A DNA stretch of 22,214 nt. Source: an uncultured Oscillospiraceae bacterium (GTDB lineage Bacteria; Bacillota; Clostridia; Oscillospirales; Oscillospiraceae). The notes under the pieces were generated by a model that saw only the letters and a list, made by a program, of their open reading frames with translations, was not told the origin of the DNA and made no database searches. The DNA lies in assembly GCA_910587395.1 (NCBI GenBank), contig CAJULJ010000043.1:1-22214 (forward strand), given 5' to 3'. Shown in pieces: positions 12,236-20,300 of this stretch. Each line of letters opens with the position of its first letter. The stretch's first letter is position 1. A program made the position numbers and the translations under genes.

Positions 12236-13324
12236 ATGAAAACCGGACTGACTATCACTGAAATGGCGGCGGAGATCGAGCGTCAGGCCGCCGCCAAAGA
12301 AGACTATCTGGTGAACCCGCTCAATATGGAAATGGACCCCACGGGTCGCGTGCCCATGCTCCGGGTCGTTGAGGGCGGCGTGGACCAGGTGGAGCCCCTG
12401 ACCATCCAGGAGACGGCCCACCGTCAGCTGGGCAGCCACCTGAACATCCCCTGGAAGTATTACGAGCGGATGCTCCAGGAGGAGCCCGAGCTGCTGGCCC
12501 ACAATGTCAACCACTGGCTCCACAAGGGGGAACCCACCCAGCGGCTGCTGCGCACCATCGACGGAAAAGCCAGGGCGTTCCTCAGCAACCGTTACAGGTG
12601 TATCGACAATTTTGAGATTGCCACGGCGGTGCTGCCCATCATCATGGAGATGCAGGGGGCCCGGTTCGAGAGCACCCAGATCACCGAAAATTATATGTAC
12701 ATCAAGGTGGTCAATCCCAGGCTCACCGGCGAGGTGCGCGTGGGCGACGTGGTGCAGGCGGGCGTGGTCATCTCCAACAGCGAGACCGGCCTGGGCGCGG
12801 TGAACATCCAGCCCCTGGTCTACCGCCTGGCCTGCCTCAACGGCATGGTGGTCAATGACAGCAGCACCCGGACCCGCCGCAACCATGTGGGCCGGACCAA
12901 CAGCACCGATGAAAATTTTGCCCTGTACTCCCAGGAGACGCTGAACCAGGACGGCAAGGCGTTCATGATGAAGGTGCAGGACACGGTGCGGGCGGCGGTG
13001 GACGAAGCCCGGTTTGCCAAGGTGCTGGACACCATGAAGGAGAGCACCCAAGCCAGGCTGGACACCACTGACATTCCCAGTGTGGTCAAGCTGACCAGCA
13101 GCAATTTCGGCCTCACCGAAACGGAGGGCAAGGGCGTGCTCCAGCACCTCTTGGAGGACGCGGACTACACTCTCTACGGGCTGGCAAACGCCGTCACCCG
13201 GTACAGCCAGGACGTGGAGGACTACGATAGGGCCAGCAAGCTGGAGGTCATCGGCTACAACGTCATGACCATGCCCCCGGCTATGTTCAGGCAGATCAAT
13301 CAGGTCACCAGCATGGCCGCGTAA
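12236..13324 (+). CDS. DUF932 (phage/plasmid-like protein) family
   Basis: This 362-aa protein matches the DUF932/TIGR03299 family found on phages, plasmids and integrative elements. Recognisable blocks are LTIQETAHRQLGSHLNIPWK, then YYERML, then RTIDGKARAFLSNRYRCIDN, then GVVISNSETGLGAVNIQPLV, then YRLACLNGMVV. The family has no firmly assigned biochemical role; a DNA replication or maintenance role is inferred from its occurrence. It has no membrane segment. AAAGGGGGAGCGGC directly precedes ATG 12236 and gives a good ribosome binding site. It lies 13 nt after the membrane-protein gene, and the 274-aa protein gene follows after 46 nt. The length is normal and the gene is intact. Confidence 0.9.
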   Translation: MKTGLTITEMAAEIERQAAAKEDYLVNPLNMEMDPTGRVPMLRVVEGGVDQVEPLTIQETAHRQLGSHLNIPWKYYERMLQEEPELLAHNVNHWLHKGEPTQRLLRTIDGKARAFLSNRYRCIDNFEIATAVLPIIMEMQGARFESTQITENYMYIKVVNPRLTGEVRVGDVVQAGVVISNSETGLGAVNIQPLVYRLACLNGMVVNDSSTRTRRNHVGRTNSTDENFALYSQETLNQDGKAFMMKVQDTVRAAVDEARFAKVLDTMKESTQARLDTTDIPSVVKLTSSNFGLTETEGKGVLQHLLEDADYTLYGLANAVTRYSQDVEDYDRASKLEVIGYNVMTMPPAMFRQINQVTSMAA

Positions 13325-13370
13325 CTGCGGTCACTGTGGCAAATACAAATTTTTTAGGAGGAAAATGATT

Positions 13371-14195
13371 ATGAGTAACCAGCAGAACACCACCGCTGTT
13401 GCGGAGTACAAGCCCTTTACCCTGCCCGCCCCCATGGACAACAGCTTCGACAGCGAGGAAGTGGCCAAAGACCTGGAGGGCCTGGAGCTGTCCTTCCCCC
13501 GGGTGAAAATCCCCGGCGGCGGCGTGCCCCAGTTCAAGATGCCGGGCGAGGACCCGGACCACCCCACCTACGTCAGCGAGATCGAGGGCATCATCCTCTG
13601 CAACCACGACGCCAACGCCTACTGGCCGGAGGGCAGCGAGTACGACGACAACACCCCGCCCCAGTGCCAGTCTATGGACGGTAAGCAGGGCTGCGGCAAC
13701 CCCGGCCTGCTGTGCGCCAGCTGTGGTTACAACGAGTTTGGCACCAGCGGGAAGGGTAAGGCGTGCAAGAATATGAGGATGCTCTACATCCTCCAAGATG
13801 GGGAGTTCATGCCCCTCCAGCTGGCCCTGCCGCCTACGAGCATCAAGCCTTTCAGAAACTTTGCCGGCATGGCCTTTGGCCTGCGCCGCCGTCCGGTGTA
13901 CGGCAGCCTGGTCAGGATCGCCCTAAAGCCGGCGAGCAGCAACGGCTTTGACTACAGCGTGGCCACCTTTACCCGCGTCCGGGACTTCGCCGGTGAGGAA
14001 TTGACGGCTGTCAAGGCGTATGCCGAAAACTTCCGGAAGATGGTCGAGGAAATGCTGAAGCGGCAGGGCACCGTCCAAGCGGCCGCTGCGGAGAACATTG
14101 TGGAGATGAACAACGAGCCGCTGGAGCTGCCGGACAACGATGAGCACTTCTCTGTCGGCGTGCTGGATGGCGAGCGTGACCTTCTGCCCGCCTGA
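13371..14195 (+). CDS. mobile-element protein with cysteine cluster, possible ssDNA-binding-like, 274 aa
   Basis: This is a conserved-looking element protein without a family name that I can assign with certainty. Residues about 35-60 (LELSFPRVKIPGGGVPQFKM) begin a beta-rich domain (VSEIEGIILCNHDANAYW). A cysteine cluster follows (QCQSMDGKQGCGNPG, then LLCASCGYNEFG, then GKACKNMRMLYIL), likely to bind zinc. Then come PLQLALPPTSIKPFRNFAGM and a helical region. The pattern suggests an OB-like, possibly single-stranded DNA-binding protein; this is inference only. The C-terminal tail, VGVLDGERDLLPA, is shared with the 58-aa protein at 11162. ATG 13371 is preferred to ATG 13365 because AGGAGG then lies 9 nt rather than 3 nt upstream. 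It sits in an operon with the DUF932 gene. Confidence 0.75.
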   Translation: MSNQQNTTAVAEYKPFTLPAPMDNSFDSEEVAKDLEGLELSFPRVKIPGGGVPQFKMPGEDPDHPTYVSEIEGIILCNHDANAYWPEGSEYDDNTPPQCQSMDGKQGCGNPGLLCASCGYNEFGTSGKGKACKNMRMLYILQDGEFMPLQLALPPTSIKPFRNFAGMAFGLRRRPVYGSLVRIALKPASSNGFDYSVATFTRVRDFAGEELTAVKAYAENFRKMVEEMLKRQGTVQAAAAENIVEMNNEPLELPDNDEHFSVGVLDGERDLLPA

Positions 14196-14217
14196 ATCCG
14201 GCTGGTTGAAAAGCAGA

Positions 14218-14254
14218 GCAGGCTGTTCCCGCCCTACGCGCGGGGACAGCCTGC
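14218..14254 (+). other. intergenic RNA hairpin, 14-bp stem
   Basis: GCAGGCTGTTCCCG (14218-14231) pairs with CGGGGACAGCCTGC (14241-14254) with one G-U. It lies between the 274-aa gene and the sigma-like gene. There is no T-tract, so it is not a terminator. It is the first of the intergenic hairpins in this operon and ends 4 nt before the proposed CTG start. Confidence 0.7.
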
Positions 14255-14258
14255 CCCG

Positions 14259-14750
14259 CTGGCCCCTCTCACAGAGGAGCAGCGGCGGTTTGCGGAACAA
14301 AACCACGGCCTGATCTACGCGTTCCTCAAAGAGACAGGCCACAGCGCCGCCGATTACTATGACGCCGCCGCCCTGGGGTTCCTCCAGGCGGTGCAGCGGT
14401 ATCTCACCCAGCCAAGGCTGAGGCGGTACGCTTTCCCCACCATTGCGTGGCGGGCCATGGGCCGTGACGTCGCTGCGGACCGCCGGGCTGAGATACGCCG
14501 GAAAAACGCCGAGCGCCAATACCTGGACGGCAGCCGGGTTTGGTCCCCGGACATCCGCGAGGAAGCTGAATCCCGCCTGATCCTGCATAAAGCGTTCAGC
14601 GTCGCCAGTCCGGAGCAGTACCGGACGGCAAATCTGAGGGCACAGGGATACAGCTTCAAGGAAACGGCGCAGATGCAGGGCATACAAGTCAAGCAGGCCC
14701 GCAGGCTCCTGGAGGAGCTGCGGAAGATCTGCACACATTTATATATTTAA
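14259..14750 (+). CDS. sigma-70-like protein with non-canonical start
   Basis: This 163-aa sigma-factor-like protein has a region-2-like part: APLTEEQRRFAEQNHGLIYA, then ADYYDAAALGFLQAVQRYL, then YAFPTIAWRAMGRDVAADRR. At the C-terminus is a region-4-like helix-turn-helix (LRAQGYSFKETAQMQGIQVK, then QARRLLEELRKI). The coding similarity starts well before the first in-frame ATG/GTG/TTG, which is GTG 14391. CTG 14259 is proposed as start because the predicted protein then begins as relatives do (M-x-x-L-T-E-E-Q-R). The frame continues upstream without a stop to the TGA of the preceding gene (14193-14195). Initiation at CTG, coupled to the upstream gene, is a hypothesis. Loss of the start codon by mutation is the alternative. 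It is distinct from the sigma-like protein at 8167. Confidence 0.65.
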   Translation: MAPLTEEQRRFAEQNHGLIYAFLKETGHSAADYYDAAALGFLQAVQRYLTQPRLRRYAFPTIAWRAMGRDVAADRRAEIRRKNAERQYLDGSRVWSPDIREEAESRLILHKAFSVASPEQYRTANLRAQGYSFKETAQMQGIQVKQARRLLEELRKICTHLYI

Positions 14751-14769
14751 CTGAAGGGAGAATCATGTC

Positions 14770-15009
14770 ATGACAAAAGCTGTGAGGATCTTGAATGGTG
14801 CGCTGGTCCGCCCGCTGTCTGTGGGCTCCAAAGCTGTATTCCTGTACGGGAACAGCCTGGTGCGCACCTCCCGCGTGGTGACGATCCACAGCATGACCGA
14901 GGATAAGGTGTGTTTTGAGACGCTGAACACCGAATACCAGCTTCATCTGGTGACCGGCCCCACCTATGAGCCGGCCACGTGTCAGTTCCCCATGGCGATG
15001 GCCGCCTGA
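14770..15009 (+). CDS. hypothetical protein, 79 aa
   Basis: This is a small protein that I do not recognise. ATG 14770 follows a GAAGGGAG stretch about 11 nt upstream, a usable but distant ribosome binding site. It reads MTKAVRILNGALVRPLSVGS, then KAVFLYGNSLVRTSRVV, then MTEDKVCFETLNTEYQLHLV, ending CQFPMAMAA. The pattern of short beta-strands suggests a small barrel-like fold. There is no membrane segment or metal-binding motif. It starts 19 nt after the sigma-like gene and is followed by a hairpin with a T-tract at 15028-15068, so it may be the last gene of that operon segment. Confidence 0.65.
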   Translation: MTKAVRILNGALVRPLSVGSKAVFLYGNSLVRTSRVVTIHSMTEDKVCFETLNTEYQLHLVTGPTYEPATCQFPMAMAA

Positions 15010-15027
15010 CCTGGCCAGACATTTCAT

Positions 15028-15068
15028 GACGCACCAAGGGATTTCCGATTCTTTGGCGCGTCCATTTT
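15028..15068 (+). terminator. intergenic hairpin followed by a T-run
   Basis: GACGC (15028-15032) pairs with GCGTC (15058-15062). After one A/C mismatch, CCAAGG (15034-15039) pairs with CTTTGG (15051-15056, one G-U). CCATTTTTATT follows, so it can act as a terminator after the gene ending at 15009. It ends 10 nt before an AAGGAG. Confidence 0.65.
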
Positions 15069-15080
15069 TATTAAGGAGAA

Positions 15081-15304
15081 TTGATCATCCGCATTGCCCG
15101 GAGTGAGCAGCGGGACCTGCTGCAAGACCTGCGGGACGCCGCCGAGGGCATCGAGGCGCCCACAATATCGACCAGATCAAAGCGAAGGCTGAAAAAAAGC
15201 GGGCCGCCAAGCAGCACCGCAGGGAATTGAAGGCACGCCGGGCGCAAAAAATGGCCCTGCCGCCGGGAAATGCAGTGCAGATCGAGCAGATATCTTTGTT
15301 TTAA
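15081..15304 (+). pseudogene. small basic ORF with damaged start and frameshift
   Basis: AAGGAG (15073-15078) is followed by a coding-like stretch ARSEQRDLLQDLRDAAEGIE (about 15096-15155) that stops early in its own frame. Shifting by -1 near 15155 gives HNIDQIKAKAEKKRAAKQHR, then RELKARRAQKMALPPG and ending QIEQISLF at 15304, a basic helical protein. No ATG lies at a good distance; TTG 15081 is only 2 nt from the ribosome binding site, and ATC codons occupy the expected start position. Neither part looks like noise, so this is most likely a decayed gene of about 74 codons. Programmed frameshifting or a sequencing error cannot be excluded. The function is unknown. Confidence 0.5.
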
Positions 15305-15350
15305 TACTGCTGTTCTGGCTGCCCATTTTAATGTTTTGGGAGTTGATTCA

Positions 15351-16337
15351 ATGGAAAACTGTAAATTACTGCCACCGCTCTTTTGTGATGGCTCATTCAA
15401 CAGGGCAGGACGCAAAATGAGAGCGGTCTTTGAAAGAGAAGTTTCCAACGGAAAGCAAACCTATCGGATATGGCGCAGGGCCGGGAAGCCCAACCTGAAA
15501 TATCCCCGCGCCGAGAACGACAAGTACATCCTCCACGTAGAACTCAACGGCTATCTCGCTGCCCTGGGGCTGACCGATTTCGCTTTGATTGACAGCTGTG
15601 GATTCCGGGCCGCGACGGCGGAGCTTTATGGCGGAGAGGAGAAACGCGAAAGCTATTTCGACGCCCTGCGCGAGTCCGGTGATGAAGACGCGGTTCGTGC
15701 GGCGATTGCGAAAGAACAGGCGGAGATTACTCGGCTTGGCGGAGATCTTGTCCGGCAAGCGGATTACATCGGGAAAATGCTTGCCGAACATACCAGGTTC
15801 TACCTGAAGGCAAAAGAAAACGGTGGGGCCACCTTCCCTGATTTTGTCGGGGCGCTGCTGGAAAATGATTTGGAAAAATGTATGGAGCTTTCAGCCGTAT
15901 ACAAGGAAAAGTGCCGCCAAGAGAGGGCTGCCCGCGCTGCCCGCTCCGCTGAAGAAGAGCAGGCATATTGCCAGAAACGCAACACCGAGGCCGAACAGGC
16001 AGTGTCGAAGGCGGTCCAAATCCTTCAGAATGGTGGATTGCTTGAAAACGAGACAGTCACCTTTTATCAGGACCGTTACCATTCAAGCACCTATTCTATT
16101 GTCAATCATTTGATGCGGATGTATCAAATCAATGTTCCCCTCCGGACCCAGGGCTGGATCAACGAGCGGTTGGTCAGTGTCACCATTAGGAATGGAAGAT
16201 GTGAGCGGCAGCGTTTTATGCGGTCCAAAAAAGGTCACGGTTCACAGAAATTCTTCCAGTGCATGGACGATTTGATTCAGGCTGTTACGGTGCGGGAGCA
16301 AAATGAGGTGTCCCATCGGCCATCTGACAATCTGTAA
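15351..16337 (+). CDS. hypothetical protein with central coiled coil, 328 aa
   Basis: I do not recognise this protein. The N-terminal part (LLPPLFCDGSFNRAGRKMRA, then TYRIWRRAGKPNLKYPRAEN, then YILHVELNGYLAALGLTDFA) looks like a folded domain. A long charged helical region follows (AAIAKEQAEITRLGGDLVRQ, then RQERAARAARSAEEEQAYCQ, then RNTEAEQAVSKAVQILQNGG), probably a coiled coil. The C-terminal part is RYHSSTYSIVNHLMRMYQIN, then WINERLVSVTI. It is soluble, with no signal. ATG 15351 follows GGGAG by 9 nt and starts MENCKLLPPL. The open frame extends upstream to 15270 but without a ribosome binding site. A perfect hairpin follows its stop at 16347. Confidence 0.75.
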   Translation: MENCKLLPPLFCDGSFNRAGRKMRAVFEREVSNGKQTYRIWRRAGKPNLKYPRAENDKYILHVELNGYLAALGLTDFALIDSCGFRAATAELYGGEEKRESYFDALRESGDEDAVRAAIAKEQAEITRLGGDLVRQADYIGKMLAEHTRFYLKAKENGGATFPDFVGALLENDLEKCMELSAVYKEKCRQERAARAARSAEEEQAYCQKRNTEAEQAVSKAVQILQNGGLLENETVTFYQDRYHSSTYSIVNHLMRMYQINVPLRTQGWINERLVSVTIRNGRCERQRFMRSKKGHGSQKFFQCMDDLIQAVTVREQNEVSHRPSDNL

Positions 16338-16346
16338 AAATATTTA

Positions 16347-16385
16347 GCCAGGGGGTGCGTCTGCATTGCAGACATATCCCCTGGC
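16347..16385 (+). other. intergenic RNA hairpin, two-part perfect stem
   Basis: GCCAGGGG (16347-16354) pairs with CCCCTGGC (16378-16385). Within it GTCTGC (16359-16364) pairs with GCAGAC (16368-16373) around an ATT loop. No T-tract follows. It ends 12 nt before the AAAGGAGG of the next gene. Confidence 0.75.
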
Positions 16386-16413
16386 CAGCATTTCTGTAAA
16401 GGAGGCTCAAACA

Positions 16414-17325
16414 ATGGACCTGCTACAAAAATTTTCGCAGGTTGAGATCCGGGCGGACGCCCGAATTACCGAGGCGGACCGTGCGTTCTGTCAGAAACAT
16501 CAGGAGGCATATCAGGCCGCATTAGATACATTCCGGCAACTGCTGGCCCTGTGGAAAGAGGCGTGCGGACAGCAGCGGCACGCCCTGCATGATTCTGAAA
16601 ACCCCGGCTATGTGTGGACCCAATATCTGAGCTCTAAAAAATTCCCCGAGTTAACGGATGTTCAAATCAGTATGCACATTTTGGAGGTGCATAAGAAATT
16701 CATCAGTGTGATAGTGTCCTATCTCAACACCACCTATCATCTTTCGATAGATGCTGATGAAGTGGAAGAGATTCTTATTCCTTCACCGGAATACTATGAG
16801 GACGTAGATATAGAATCTGTGTTGCAATCCATAGTTTTGAGGTATGAAAAAATAGTCGAAATGATCTTATCCCAGTTCGATGGCCGCAGCTTTTCCGAAC
16901 AGGCTCCCTATGAGATGGTAATGAAATGCCATCGAGCTGCATGGCGGAAAAGTGATCATCAGCCCAATTTCGAGCAAAAAAAGAACTTGGTCAAGATTCT
17001 CAATGGAGCCTGCTGCTACCGCTACGCTCGAAAAGAGGAGCAAATTTCTTCACGTGAACAATGGGTCATTGATTCGGAAGTAAAATCTATTTTGAAGGGT
17101 CTCGCACATTTTGAGACTGGGGCTTTTGAGGAATATCCCGATGGAATAGACGATCTGCTGTCCGAGAAATTGGCTATTTCAGAGTGGTGCGACTTGTGGG
17201 AATTTGAAAACTGCACGAAGCTGGAGCGTATCAAGCTGTTCAAAAACGGCCGCATGGACATCCGCTTCACCAACGAGGGATACGCCCGCCAGTTTGTGGC
17301 CGATTACCTCGGAACAGTCTGGTGA
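16414..17325 (+). CDS. hypothetical protein, 303 aa
   Basis: I do not recognise this protein. It is soluble, acidic and mostly helical: MDLLQKFSQVEIRADARITE, then ALDTFRQLLALWKEACGQQR, then QISMHILEVHKKFISVIVSY. An aromatic-acidic stretch follows (EEILIPSPEYYEDVDIESVL), and the end is ERIKLFKNGRMDIRFTNEGY, then ARQFVADYLGTVW. ATG 16414 is chosen because AAAGGAGG lies 8 nt upstream; the frame extends to 16366 but through the hairpin. The next gene starts 9 nt after its stop with its ribosome binding site overlapping the stop, so the two are coupled. It is a candidate partner for the methyltransferase-helicase fusion downstream on the basis of that coupling only. Confidence 0.75.
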   Translation: MDLLQKFSQVEIRADARITEADRAFCQKHQEAYQAALDTFRQLLALWKEACGQQRHALHDSENPGYVWTQYLSSKKFPELTDVQISMHILEVHKKFISVIVSYLNTTYHLSIDADEVEEILIPSPEYYEDVDIESVLQSIVLRYEKIVEMILSQFDGRSFSEQAPYEMVMKCHRAAWRKSDHQPNFEQKKNLVKILNGACCYRYARKEEQISSREQWVIDSEVKSILKGLAHFETGAFEEYPDGIDDLLSEKLAISEWCDLWEFENCTKLERIKLFKNGRMDIRFTNEGYARQFVADYLGTVW

Positions 17326-17334
17326 GGTGTGCCC

Positions 17335-20300
17335 ATGAAATATGCGGATTATCATGAATCCATCCCCCAGGACAAGCGGGAGGAGCTGAACCAAAAGGTC
17401 CTCTGCCTGATCGAAAGCGGGCAGGCAGAGGCCAATGGCATCACCCGGGAGGATATCTTCAATGCCTACACCGGGATCGGCGGCCTGCATGGCCTGGACC
17501 GCAAAAACTTTGCGAACTATCACGAATACAGTGAGCAGAAAAAGCAGCTTGAGAACGGGCAGTTTTTCACCCCGCCTAATCTATGTGAGCTGGTGATGTC
17601 CAGCCTTCGGCTGTCTGAGTACGACCTGGTGGCCGACCTGACCTGCGGGATGGGGAACTTCTTCAACTATGCGCCCGTGGAGTCCAACGTCTACGGCTGT
17701 GAGTTGGATGTGAATGCCTACAAAGTGGCGCATTATCTCTACCCGGAGGCCAACCTGGAGCTAGGCGACGTGCGCACCTACAAGCCGGACATCCGCTTTG
17801 ACTATGTGGTGGGCAACCCGCCCTTCCACCTGAAATGGTGGACAGAGGCCGGGAATGAAATGTTGTCCCAGCTTTACTATTGCGTCAAGGCGGCGGAGCT
17901 GCTGAAGCCCCTGGGTATTATGGCCCTGGTGGTCCCCCGGTCCTTCCTGGCCGACCCGTTCCTGGACGGCGAGGCGATCCGCGAGATGGAAAAGCGGTTC
18001 CGCTTCCTGGGCCAGCTGGGTCTGCCGGACAACGCGTTCTCGTCCAAGGGGGTCAGCGGCCTGCCCACCAAGCTGCAATTCTGGCAGCGGCGGCCTGAGC
18101 TATACGTCAAGGAGGGCTGGCGCTATTCCCCGGATTGCAGGGAGACCATCCGCTCCGGCTTTGACGCAGGCGCGGAGGCCCGGCGCATTTTTGACCAATT
18201 CCTGATGTACCCCAAGGCGGACCTGGAACAGAACAAGGCCCAAGTCCTGCTGGAGCTGGCCCGGGCCCACGCTTCCTCTAAGGAGTTTACCTATCAGACC
18301 CAGCGGCTGCTCTATCAAATCAAGGTCCACCCTGCCACAAAGGAGCATTATGCCAAGTGCTGCGAGTACCTGCACCAGCTCTACACCCAGCAAAAGCCGG
18401 AGGGCATGGACTACAAAGAATGGCAGCGGGTGATGCTCACAGAGGTCAAGGTGCTGTCCTATCTGCGCCGGGCATTGCGGACGCAAAACAGGAAGCCGAG
18501 CCGTGATGTGGTGGCTCTGGTGAAGCAGAACGACAGCTTTGTTTACAAGGCATACAGCGCCAAGGCCCGGCTCCAGCTCACCGGGGATATGAAGGTCCCC
18601 GTCCCCATTTATCAGGCGGTTTTGGACAACGAGTCGGAGCGGTTTCCCGGCTTCGAGCGGTTCCTGCGCAGAAAACGGCGGGAGTATGATAACCAAAATC
18701 AACCCTTCGCTGGCATGGCAGAGGGCATGGCCATCGCCGCCTGGCTTCGGGAGTTCCGCCTGTGGGACGCTGAGAACGAGGAGTACATCCATCTGAACGA
18801 CATCCAGCGCCACGATATCAACCTCATGCTCCAGAAGCGGCATGGAATGCTCCAGTGGGAGCAGGGCAGCGGCAAAACGCTGGCCGCCATCGCCATGGGA
18901 CTGTACCGGATGCAGAATCAGGGGATCTATTGTACTTGGGTGGCGTCCTCAGCCATCTCCATCCGGAACAACTGGAATATCGTGCTGCCCAACTACGGCC
19001 TGTCCCACGTGTTCGTGGAGCGGTTGTCTGATTTGAAGCGGATCAAGCCCGGCGATTTCGTGCTGGTGACGCTGGACAAGCTGGGCCAGCTGCAAAAGCG
19101 GATCAAAAAGTGGGGCAAGCTGCACCACCAGAACATTATGCTGGCCCTGGACGAAAGCGATGAAATCACCAATCCCTATTCCAAGCGGGCCAAGGCGTCG
19201 CTGTCCTGTTTCCGGCGCTGTCGGATGAAGCTGCTGACCACCGGCACCAGCACCCGCAACAACATCTCTGAGTTTGCCCCGCAGCTGGAGCTCATGTACA
19301 ACAACTCTGTGAACATGGTTTCCTGGTGCCGGAATGTCTATTCCTATGATCAGGACGACGAAATCATACGTAGCAGGCCCAACCGATATTATGGCTTCCC
19401 CATCCCGGCCTATAAAAAGGGCTACTCGCTATTCTCCGCCAGTCATCTGCCGGAGAAGCCCACCGTCTTTGGCATGGGCCAGCGCACCCAGGACATCTAC
19501 AACGCGGACGAGCTGAACCGCATCCTGGCAAAAACGGTCATCACCCGCACCTTTGAGGAGGTGACGGGGAAGGAGATCCGGCGCATCCACCAGATTCCTC
19601 TGCCCATGACAGGCGAGGAAAAGGAGGTATACGCTGTGGTGATGAAGGAGTTCAGCCGGATACAGTGGGAGTATTTCTCCTCCACCGGGGACAGCCGGAA
19701 GGACGCCATGCTCAAGCTGATGCAGCAGATCACGCTGATGCTCCGTGTGGCGGCCGCCCCATGTATCATGAAAGAGTATACGGGCGGCACACCGCTGAAA
19801 GTTATTGCGGCGGTGGAAATGGCGGCCCAATGGCCGGATGAAAATGTGGTGGTCGGCGTCCGGCACAAGGATATTTTGGACGCCTATGCCGCGGCATTCC
19901 GGCAATATCTTCCGGATCGCCAGCTGTTTATCGTCACCGGCACCAGCAAGACCTTCGCGCAGCGCCGGGCATTGCGGAAAACGCTGCGGGACAGCCGGAA
20001 CGGGATCCTCTTGTGTACCCAGCAAAGCCTCCCGTCCAGCGTGAATTTCGAGTATGTCAACAAAATTTTGATTCCCGAGATGCACTTTAACAATTCGGGA
20101 ATGAGCCAGTTTTATATGCGATTCATTCGTTTTACGTCAACGGAGTACAAGGATATCTATTTTCTCAACTACACCGGCAGTCTGGAATCCAACCTGCTGC
20201 AAATGGTGATGGCCAAGGAAAAGATCAACCTGTTTATGAAGGGGCAGGATACGGACCTGGATCAGATCCATGAGAAATTTGGCGTGGATTATGACCTGCT

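Noticed and set aside
11119..13147. Long minus-strand open frames (379 and 420 codons) opposite the membrane-protein and DUF932 genes
   Set aside because: They mirror GC-rich codon use of well-supported plus-strand genes, have low-complexity His/Gly/Val/Pro composition and no good ribosome binding sites.
13923..14738. Minus-strand open frame of 271 codons opposite the cysteine-cluster and sigma-like genes
   Set aside because: It crosses a gene boundary and a hairpin, has no recognisable motif, and the plus-strand proteins are clearly the real ones.
13371..14750. One fused protein made by reading through TGA at 14193-14195
   Set aside because: The stretch between the TGA and 14259 is taken up by a 14-bp inverted repeat typical of the intergenic hairpins here. 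The tail before the TGA also matches the true C-terminus of another protein.
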